This document shows, piece by piece, positions 1 through 5,369 of a DNA stretch of 6,327 nucleotides. Origin of the DNA: Candidatus Omnitrophota bacterium (GTDB taxonomy: Bacteria > Omnitrophota > Gorgyraeia > Duberdicusellales > 4484-171); the NCBI GenBank assembly GCA_030631705.1, contig DAOVKQ010000044.1:1-6327 (forward strand), read 5' to 3'. Positions within the stretch are counted from its first letter, which is position 1. Every line of letters begins with the position of its first letter. Both the position numbers and the translations under genes were made by a program. Below the pieces are notes generated by a model. It was not told the DNA's origin. It saw only the letters and a program-made list of their open reading frames with translations, and searched no databases.

Positions 1-408
1 CAGATAAAGGCCTATTATTTTCTCTTTTTTCGCTTTTAAAAATATATCTCCCCCGTTTTCAACAATTATCTCCTCACAATAAGCAAGTAACTCCTTACCT
101 ATATAATAGGCAACCGCGCCGGCCACAGAAGAAAATGGGCCGATGCCTGCCAATTGTGACGCCTTAAACATATCTTGGATAATTAGAGGAGCGCTTCTAT
201 CGATTTCTAAAGGAGAGAGAGAATTAAGAAAACAAGGGTTTTTACTTACGTATTCTTCGATTTGGGTATAATACTTTCGCAGTATATCCTCTGCTCTATG
301 CTTATCCAATGTTTTATCGGAAATAATATAAATATCACTTTCACGATAGGCTATCTCCAAACTATGTTTCCCGCTAAAGGAATGGCGATAAAATCTTTCC
401 TCATACAT
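1..408 (-). CDS. UPF0280 family protein (COG2122, ApbE-superfamily-like), 3' end cut by window edge
   Basis: The first 136 residues are visible and the reading frame is open to position 1; as I recall the family usually has about 240 residues, so roughly the last 100 are missing. The N-terminus (MYEERFYR) and two conserved blocks identify UPF0280: AGIGPFSSVAGAVA at residues 87-100 and VENGGDIFL at 116-124. The NGGD stretch resembles the flavin/Mg-binding part of ApbE proteins, but no flavin transfer activity is implied. There is no signal peptide or membrane segment, so it is probably cytosolic. The ATG at 408-406 is supported by an in-frame TAA four codons upstream; no clear Shine-Dalgarno precedes it. 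From memory of the literature, COG2122 proteins take part with COG1900 (DUF39) and NIL-ferredoxin proteins in homocysteine biosynthesis in methanogens and sulfate reducers. Its place downstream of methionine synthase fits that role, which remains an inference here. Family assignment is firm; molecular function is not. Confidence 0.85.
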   Translation of the reverse strand, partial: MYEERFYRHSFSGKHSLEIAYRESDIYIISDKTLDKHRAEDILRKYYTQIEEYVSKNPCFLNSLSPLEIDRSAPLIIQDMFKASQLAGIGPFSSVAGAVAYYIGKELLAYCEEIIVENGGDIFLKAKKEKIIGLYL

Positions 409-422
409 TATTAAAAGTTAAA

Positions 423-432
423 AGGGCGCCCT
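423..432. repeat. 10-bp perfect palindrome in the gap between two genes
   Basis: AGGGCGCCCT is its own reverse complement and sits in the 32-nt gap between the metallohydrolase stop and the UPF0280 start. In the minus-strand transcript it could form a short hairpin of about six pairs with a GCGC loop, counting flanking A/U pairs and one G-U. It is too short, and lacks a separate U-tract, to call a terminator. It may mark an RNA processing site or be coincidental. Confidence 0.35.
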
Positions 433-440
433 CTTCTAAA

Positions 441-1082
441 TCAACGTAGATATTGAAGCGCGTAGACTTTTGTACAGTCAGGAAGGGTATCTTTTGTAAC
501 CGTCAAAAATTCACCTCTCTCAATATTGCATTTACCGGAAAGAAATTTATCTAAACCATCAATATCAAAATCTAATTTGACAGTCTTAAAATGCATAGGA
601 ATAACTATTTTTGGGTTTATTTTCTCAATCAAAACCCAAGCCTGTTTATGGTCTATAGTAAACCTACCGCCTACGGGGATCATAGCAATATCTATATCCT
701 TAAGCTTAGTGTAATCTAAATCCAGAGTGCCGACGTCTCCGAAATGCGCGATTTTCAATGACTCCGCGTTAATTAAGAAAATAATATTTTCTCCGCGTAT
801 TGCCCCTTTTGAATCATCATGATAAGAAGGTACTGTTTCAATAGTTACATCCTTTATGGTCAATTCACCCAGAGAATCGACAACTTCGGCGCCGGCAACG
901 CTCTCTGTACAATCATGGTCGGAATGATGGTGGGAAACAGTAACAATATCCGCCTCAAGCCCTATGGGCAAATATTGTATCGCTCCCGAGAATGAACCTG
1001 GTTGATAGGGGTCATTTACAATTTTTGTACCACTCTCTAATTCAATATAAAAACAAGCATGACCCAACCAGCTTATCTTCAT
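441..1082 (-). CDS. Metallo-beta-lactamase-fold metal-dependent hydrolase, UPF0173-like
   Basis: This 213-residue protein has a compact metallo-beta-lactamase fold. Metal-binding residues are visible in order: HxHxDH as H51, H53, D55 and H56 (within SHHHSDHD), H88 in the YHDD motif, D116 in HFGDVG, and H164 in IPMHF. The N-terminus MKISWLGHACFYIE is typical of UPF0173/YtkL-like hydrolases (L-ascorbate-6-phosphate lactonase-like, COG2220), and the length fits. It should be a soluble enzyme with two divalent metals; the substrate cannot be read from sequence. The beta-lactamase name describes the fold, and antibiotic resistance is not suggested. The ATG lies only 2 nt after the upstream PAC2 stop codon, so the two are very likely translationally coupled. 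No strong Shine-Dalgarno is seen; a GAAGA stretch lies rather far upstream within the PAC2 3' end. All metal ligands appear intact, so it should be active. Confidence 0.9.
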   Translation of the reverse strand: MKISWLGHACFYIELESGTKIVNDPYQPGSFSGAIQYLPIGLEADIVTVSHHHSDHDCTESVAGAEVVDSLGELTIKDVTIETVPSYHDDSKGAIRGENIIFLINAESLKIAHFGDVGTLDLDYTKLKDIDIAMIPVGGRFTIDHKQAWVLIEKINPKIVIPMHFKTVKLDFDIDGLDKFLSGKCNIERGEFLTVTKDTLPDCTKVYALQYLR

Positions 1083-1084
1083 TT

Positions 1085-2047
1085 TTAGTGAATATCTTCT
1101 TTTTTCCCTTTTTTGAATAAATCCAAAAATCTATCTTCGTAATCCCTATATACATTCCAATGATCTAACTTTTCTTTAAGCTCTCTGGCTTTCGATATAT
1201 CTCCCGGCGCTTCTTTAAATAAGGTCTCCATTTCTTCCCTAACAGACTGAGGGATTTTTGTGTAAGCGGATAAATCTTTTTTTATCTTCTCTATATCATC
1301 ATCGCTTAAAGGAGGCGGAGTTTGAATCTCCCCCTTTAAATAGCTCATGAGTTTATCTATCTCGGATTCGATAAAAGAAGCCCGCTCAGTAAGAGAGCTA
1401 AAATCAAGCTTCAAATCAAGGTACTTATCAATTATTTTTAAGATACTTATGCTCGCTTTAGGATTCTCGATTTGAACAGTATAAAAAGGAATCTCTGCCA
1501 AAAGACATAATCCCCGTATTCTTTTCTTCTTAGCCATACCTAAAACAAGGCCATTAAGTCCGCTTATCTGCCCTTCGTCAAGAATCTTTGCGCCAAAAGA
1601 CCCGAATCGATCCAATATATCCTTATGCGTTGAAGTCATCCACACCCCGGGCTTAGCTCTATGGTCGATAGGCTCTGGTTTAGCGGCAAAACTCATTATA
1701 AGCTTTGATTTATACTTTTTAGCAAAATTTACGACAGCATTGCATAATTCTTGACCATACTCTAAAGGAGGCTGAGCTTCTCCTAAAAAAAGGATTATAC
1801 TCGATGACTGCTTTGGTTTATAATAATAAAAAAACCCTACCGGCAGATGAGGAAGACCTAGAATTCCTTTATCTACTACTACCCCCGCGGGTTTGAAAAA
1901 ATCCCCCGCTTCCAGCTTAGCAAACATTTTAAATTCCAGTGCTTCTTTTAAAAAAAGAGCTGTTCTGTAAGCTACCTCTCCCATCCCGGGCCAAGCAGCG
2001 ATAAAAACAGGATCTTTCAACCTGGGGCTTGCTACTTCCTTAATCAT
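1085..2047 (-). CDS. PAC2 family protein (DUF75/COG2047-like) with C-terminal extension
   Basis: This 320-residue protein has a PAC2-type domain at about residues 8-210. Hallmarks are AAWPGMGEV at 17-25, the GQISGLNGLVLG block at 159-170 and GLCLLAEIPFY at 179-189. PAC2 is named after eukaryotic proteasome assembly chaperone 2, with archaeal relatives; bacterial members are common but of unknown function, and nothing here suggests a proteasome. After about residue 215 comes a charged, helical extension of roughly 100 residues. It contains IPQSVREEMETLFKEA (265-280) and WNVYRDYEDRFLDLFKKG (297-314) and probably forms a helical bundle or assembly interface. No signal peptide or membrane segment is present. 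The ATG places the conserved LKDP...WPGMG start where the family has it, but the upstream AGTTTACAAAA has no Shine-Dalgarno. It lies 76 nt after metH and 2 nt before the metallohydrolase. Family call is firm; role is unknown. Confidence 0.85.
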   Translation of the reverse strand: MIKEVASPRLKDPVFIAAWPGMGEVAYRTALFLKEALEFKMFAKLEAGDFFKPAGVVVDKGILGLPHLPVGFFYYYKPKQSSSIILFLGEAQPPLEYGQELCNAVVNFAKKYKSKLIMSFAAKPEPIDHRAKPGVWMTSTHKDILDRFGSFGAKILDEGQISGLNGLVLGMAKKKRIRGLCLLAEIPFYTVQIENPKASISILKIIDKYLDLKLDFSSLTERASFIESEIDKLMSYLKGEIQTPPPLSDDDIEKIKKDLSAYTKIPQSVREEMETLFKEAPGDISKARELKEKLDHWNVYRDYEDRFLDLFKKGKKEDIH

Positions 2048-2067
2048 TTTTGTAAACTATTTTTAAC

Positions 2068-2095
2068 AATCTACCACATTCGATATAAAAAACAA
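2068..2095 (-). promoter_or_regulatory. Possible weak internal promoter before the PAC2 gene
   Basis: In the 76-nt gap after metH, the minus strand has TTGTTT (2095-2090) as a possible -35 box, a 16-nt spacer and TAGATT (2073-2068) as a possible -10 box. Each matches four or five of six sigma-70 consensus positions. The region is AT-rich, so chance matches are likely. It would allow the PAC2, hydrolase and UPF0280 genes to be expressed apart from metH. Confidence 0.2.
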
Positions 2096-2123
2096 GCGTA
2101 ATCTATTTTTAGCTTCTTCCCTG

Positions 2124-4514
2124 TTACCTTAACCTTTTAACCACCCTTACGGCATCCACACCGTTATCGGCGTATTCAGCGCCAATAGAACAAGCATAAG
2201 ATTTAGTTACCACCGCGCCACCCACCACAAACCTGCAATTAAGCCTTTGTTTTCTTGCCATAGTGGTTACTTCTTTCATGTTCACCATTGTTGTCGTCAT
2301 AAGCGCAGAAAGTCCAACAATGGGAGATTTATGACGTTTTATCTGTTCAATTATTTTTGCCGGAGATATATCCTTACCAAGGTCGATAACGGAAAACCCA
2401 TGATTTTTTAACATAAGGGCTACGATATTTTTTCCGATATCGTGGACATCTCCTTTTACCGTCGCGAGAATAACGACAGTTTTCTTGGCCTTAGCCGAAA
2501 TATCTTTCTTAAGAAACGGCTCAAGGCGTTTAAAAGATGTCTTCATGGCCTCAGCGCTGGCTATCAGCTGGGGCAGGAAATATTCTTTTTTATCAAATAA
2601 ATCCCCTACATTATTAATAGCAAGTGTCATTACATCAACTAACTTGCGGGGATCTATGCCGGATTTAACAGCTTCATCAACAATAGTTTCTACTCCTTCT
2701 CTATTTCCGTCCGTAATCGCTGTAAACAATTCTGCCGCTTCGTAACGCATGTCCGAAGCAAAGGATTTTCCTGTGTTTGGGGAAGAAGATTCGCGAAAAT
2801 GAGATATAAATGATAGGGCATTTTTATCTTTTCCCGTCAAAACATCCGAAGCTTTCTTGATGTTTATTATTTCTTCTTTAAAGGGATTGGCAATAACCAT
2901 GCTTAAACCTTCTGCTTGAGCCATAGCTAAATATGCCGCGTTGACCCAGGAACGTTTCGGCAGGCCAAATGAAATATTAGACAAGCCGATTACCGTATTA
3001 ATATTAAAAATACGGGAGCACCACGATATTGTCTTTATGGTTTCCCGGGCTTGCTCAGGGTGTGAAGAAACAGTCATAGTTATCCCGTCAACAATAATAT
3101 CTTCTTTGTTAAAGCCGTTTGGGCGCGCCTGGCTAACTATATATTCAATAATCTTCTTTCTCTTCTCGAATGTATCCGGTATACCCTTTTCATCAAGCGC
3201 AAGAGCGATAAACATGGCCCCGTATTTAGCGGCGATAGACAGCAATTTCTTAAGTTTTCCTTTCTCTGCCGATATTGAATTAATCAAGGCACGCCCGGGG
3301 TAAATACGAAGGGCTGCTTCTATTGCTTCGGGCCTTGCCGAATCAATAATTAAAGGTAACTCGCTAATAACCGATAAAAGCCCGATAATATTTCTAAGGG
3401 TATCTTTTTCGTCTATTCCCGAAACACCCACATTAACATCCAAAAGGCCGGCCCCATTTCTTTCTTGCTTCTTGGCCAGCTCACAAACAATAGAAGTTTT
3501 ACCCTGACGCAATTCTTGTTTAAGATCTTTTTTCCCGGTAGGATTAATGCACTCTCCGGCAATAAGCATAGGGGTTTTGCTGTCTATGAAAATAGTCTTG
3601 CGGGCAGAGCTTAAAACACTTACTCTTTTTTCCTTTCGGCTTAAAGGCCTAATGTCGGATATTTTTCTTTTTAACTGTTTAATATGCTCGGGGGTCGTCC
3701 CGCAGCAGCCACCCAGCATATTTACGCCCCAAGATATAAACTCCCTGCCGGAAGAGGCAAATTCTTTGGGCCCCATATTAAATATAGTTTGTCCTTTTAT
3801 TAATTTGGGAATACCGGCGTTAGGCTTTGCTATTAAAGGAACTCTCGCGTAAGGCTTCATTAACTTAATAAAATCCATCATCTGCCGCGGGCCGGCAGAA
3901 CAATTACACCCCACGGCGTCAGCGCCAAGACTCTGTAAAGTAACTAAGGCCGTTATAGGGTCTGTTCCGCCAAGCGTCCTGCCGCTGTTTTCATAAGTCA
4001 TGGTCACCATTGTAAATTTATCAGTTATCTCCTTTACGGCGATTAACGCGGCGCGGGCTTCCTGAATATCAATCATTGTTTCAATTATAAAAATATCCAC
4101 TCCCCCCGAAAGTAAACCTTTCACTTGCTCTTTATAGACTTTAACGGCCTGTTCAAATTTCAAATGCCCGAAAGGCTCAATAAATTTACCGGTAGGGCCG
4201 ATATCTCCCGCTATAATAGTATTGCCCCCTACAGCGTTACGGGCAATAAGAGCGATTTGCCTGTTAATCTTTGTTACATTATCAAGGCCGTGTTCTTTAA
4301 GTTTAATCCGATTGGCGCCAAAAGTGCAGGTATAAACGATATCCGCTCCGGCCTTCTTGTAATCTTTATGAACGGCCGAGATAATATCGGCATTTTTCAA
4401 GCACCAGCTTTCAGGAGATGCTCCTTGCGGCATTCCCCGCTTCTGGAGTTCCGTTGCGGTAGCTCCGTCAAGTATAACAATTCTTTTCTTTAAAATACTT
4501 TTTATATCTTTCAT
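2124..4514 (-). CDS. metH: Cobalamin-dependent methionine synthase, short form lacking the activation domain
   Basis: The 796-residue protein transfers a methyl group from methyltetrahydrofolate via cobalamin to homocysteine, giving methionine in the cytosol. Modules in order: homocysteine S-methyltransferase barrel (about 1-285) with DGATATEL at 16-23 and the zinc cysteines C205, C270 and C271 (in NCSAGP and GGCCGT); pterin-binding barrel (about 305-560) with GECINPTGKK at 320-329 and SNISFGLP at 512-519; helical B12 cap (about 585-670) with FLPQLIASAEAMK at 646-658; and a Rossmann B12 domain (about 675-796) with DVHDIGKN at 689-696, where H691 is the expected lower cobalt ligand, plus SALMTTT and VVGGA. 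The chain stops right after the B12 domain. The E. coli enzyme, about 1,230 residues, continues into an S-adenosylmethionine-binding activation domain, which here is encoded by the gene just upstream. The architecture matches the Thermotoga-type enzyme. ERIN is changed to ECIN (C322). The start follows the upstream stop by 12 nt, with a weak CGGGA just before ATG. Confidence 0.93.
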   Translation of the reverse strand: MKDIKSILKKRIVILDGATATELQKRGMPQGASPESWCLKNADIISAVHKDYKKAGADIVYTCTFGANRIKLKEHGLDNVTKINRQIALIARNAVGGNTIIAGDIGPTGKFIEPFGHLKFEQAVKVYKEQVKGLLSGGVDIFIIETMIDIQEARAALIAVKEITDKFTMVTMTYENSGRTLGGTDPITALVTLQSLGADAVGCNCSAGPRQMMDFIKLMKPYARVPLIAKPNAGIPKLIKGQTIFNMGPKEFASSGREFISWGVNMLGGCCGTTPEHIKQLKRKISDIRPLSRKEKRVSVLSSARKTIFIDSKTPMLIAGECINPTGKKDLKQELRQGKTSIVCELAKKQERNGAGLLDVNVGVSGIDEKDTLRNIIGLLSVISELPLIIDSARPEAIEAALRIYPGRALINSISAEKGKLKKLLSIAAKYGAMFIALALDEKGIPDTFEKRKKIIEYIVSQARPNGFNKEDIIVDGITMTVSSHPEQARETIKTISWCSRIFNINTVIGLSNISFGLPKRSWVNAAYLAMAQAEGLSMVIANPFKEEIINIKKASDVLTGKDKNALSFISHFRESSSPNTGKSFASDMRYEAAELFTAITDGNREGVETIVDEAVKSGIDPRKLVDVMTLAINNVGDLFDKKEYFLPQLIASAEAMKTSFKRLEPFLKKDISAKAKKTVVILATVKGDVHDIGKNIVALMLKNHGFSVIDLGKDISPAKIIEQIKRHKSPIVGLSALMTTTMVNMKEVTTMARKQRLNCRFVVGGAVVTKSYACSIGAEYADNGVDAVRVVKRLR

Positions 4515-4526
4515 ATCCCGCTGGTT

Positions 4527-5147
4527 TTATCCCTCCATTATCCCCGCTACTGCCGTTACCGACTTTTCAGGCAGGAGAATGAATTCTTTACTCAAAACTA
4601 CCCCTAACTTGTCTATTTCCAAAATATCGCACATAACCTTTTGACTGTCCAGCAAAAAATCACCATAACCGGCAGAAAAACGCCTCTCAACAACATATTT
4701 ATTTTCCCGCCGTATCTGCTGCCCAAAATAACCCATAATCCAGTCCAAAGCACCGTCTACCATCTCACTGGCAACGGCATCGAATATAACCGCGGAAGTA
4801 ATATCTTTACCGGCAGAATTTTTCTCAATAACCTCAACGACTTTCTTTCCTGCTGTAGCCCCCATAAAAAGAATCTCGCTGCATTTAGAAAATAACTTTA
4901 CTAATGATTTACTTTTAAGCGCGTTACCTCCTGAAAGTGTTATGCTTTCAGGACTTATTTCCGCGACAGGCACGCGCCTTCCCGCGCCTTTTAAATTAAT
5001 AAAATCTAAAGCATCTTCGATATACCTCTCGACAACCTCTTTTTGCCGGTCTTTAAGCTGGGTCTTTCCTTTTGAATATCCCAAACGGCTATATATCTTA
5101 TCTTTAGGCAAAGAAACCGTTATAGTATCAAAAAAAACAACTTTCAT
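4527..5147 (-). CDS. Stand-alone methionine synthase activation-domain protein (AdoMet-binding)
   Basis: This 206-residue protein resembles the C-terminal activation domain of MetH, which uses S-adenosylmethionine and an external electron donor to re-methylate cobalamin after it oxidises to inactive cob(II)alamin. The key signature is RFSAGYGDF at 156-164, matching the RxxxGY AdoMet-binding motif (R156, G160, Y161). It is followed by the family-typical ending LLPEKSVTAVAGI at 191-203. Acidic residues in FDAVASEMVDGALDW (122-136) match the helical part of the domain. The proline that follows GY in E. coli (GYPACP) is leucine here (L165). The gene directly precedes metH with a 12-nt gap, so the two should be co-translated and act as a two-piece enzyme, as in Thermotoga. 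A GGAG at 5162-5159 may serve as ribosome-binding site, although its 11-nt spacing is long. The electron donor is not encoded nearby. An alternative is a corrinoid activator for another methyltransferase, but the neighbour argues for MetH. Confidence 0.85.
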   Translation of the reverse strand: MKVVFFDTITVSLPKDKIYSRLGYSKGKTQLKDRQKEVVERYIEDALDFINLKGAGRRVPVAEISPESITLSGGNALKSKSLVKLFSKCSEILFMGATAGKKVVEVIEKNSAGKDITSAVIFDAVASEMVDGALDWIMGYFGQQIRRENKYVVERRFSAGYGDFLLDSQKVMCDILEIDKLGVVLSKEFILLPEKSVTAVAGIMEG

Positions 5148-5185
5148 AACACTTTAGGCTCCAACTCAACGGATAAACTATACTC

Positions 5186-5215
5186 ATTATATCATAAAAC
5201 AGCATATACTTTGAA
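5186..5215 (-). promoter_or_regulatory. Extended -10 sigma-70-type promoter for the methionine operon
   Basis: On the minus strand, a perfect TATAAT (5191-5186) is preceded by TGA (5194-5192), giving an extended -10 element. A -35-like TTCAAA (5215-5210, four of six matches) lies 18 nt further upstream. Transcription would start near 5179, leaving a leader of only about 30 nt before the ATG at 5147. That is too short for a cobalamin or SAM riboswitch, so any control here would act on the DNA or through upstream elements. Confidence 0.6.
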
Positions 5216-5250
5216 AACAACCTCATTGCAGTAGTTCATACCGGCTTCGC

Positions 5251-5287
5251 CACCCGCGAGGAGTCCTTACAGGCCACCTCGCGGGTG
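5251..5287. repeat. GC-rich 11-bp perfect inverted repeat with 15-nt loop
   Basis: CACCCGCGAGG (5251-5261) and CCTCGCGGGTG (5277-5287) are perfect reverse complements around a 15-nt loop. The arms are far richer in GC than the AT-rich intergenic DNA around them. Neither strand has a U-tract after the stem, so it is not a standard intrinsic terminator. The adjoining GGCTTCGCC (5243-5251) is a smaller hairpin with a 3-nt loop. It may be a REP-like dispersed element, an mRNA 3'-end stabiliser for the ABC-F transcript, or a factor-dependent stop. Confidence 0.7.
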
Positions 5288-5300
5288 TCTCTATTAGTAT

Positions 5301-5341
5301 ATCGCTGTAATCAGGTTTTTAATCACTGTAATCGGGTTCTT
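5301..5341. repeat. Two imperfect tandem copies of a 20-bp unit, 21-bp period
   Basis: Copy one (5301-5320) and copy two (5322-5341) match at 17 of 20 positions, sharing the core ATCrCTGTAATCrGGTT. The 21-bp period is two turns of the DNA helix, so a protein binding each copy would sit on the same face. They lie between the ABC-F stop codon and the metH-activation promoter, about 85 bp upstream of its -35 box. They may be regulator-binding sites or a small duplication; no known operator was recognised. Confidence 0.55.
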
Positions 5342-5369
5342 TCAATCAACCTAAATAAGAATGACCCAA

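Noticed and set aside
441..1082. Beta-lactamase resistance gene
   Set aside because: It has the metallo-beta-lactamase fold, but its length, N-terminus and motif spacing fit the UPF0173-like housekeeping hydrolases.
1085..2047. Evidence for a bacterial proteasome system
   Set aside because: The PAC2 domain alone does not imply a proteasome; no proteasome subunit, ATPase or tagging gene lies in the window.
2086..2117. Terminator after metH (AAGC...GCTT followed by a T-run)
   Set aside because: The stem has only four continuous pairs with a 14-nt loop, too weak to support termination.
2485..4493. Plus-strand open frames opposite metH
   Set aside because: They overlap a long gene with clear motifs throughout, show no recognisable domains, and are antisense shadows.
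5333..5367. Intrinsic terminator after the ABC-F gene
   Set aside because: GGGTTCTT and AAGAATGACCC can pair only with a 3-nt bulge and a long loop, and no U-tract follows on the minus strand.
5148..5369. Cobalamin or SAM riboswitch ahead of the methionine genes
   Set aside because: No B12-box or SAM-box core was recognised, and the best promoter leaves a leader of only about 30 nt.
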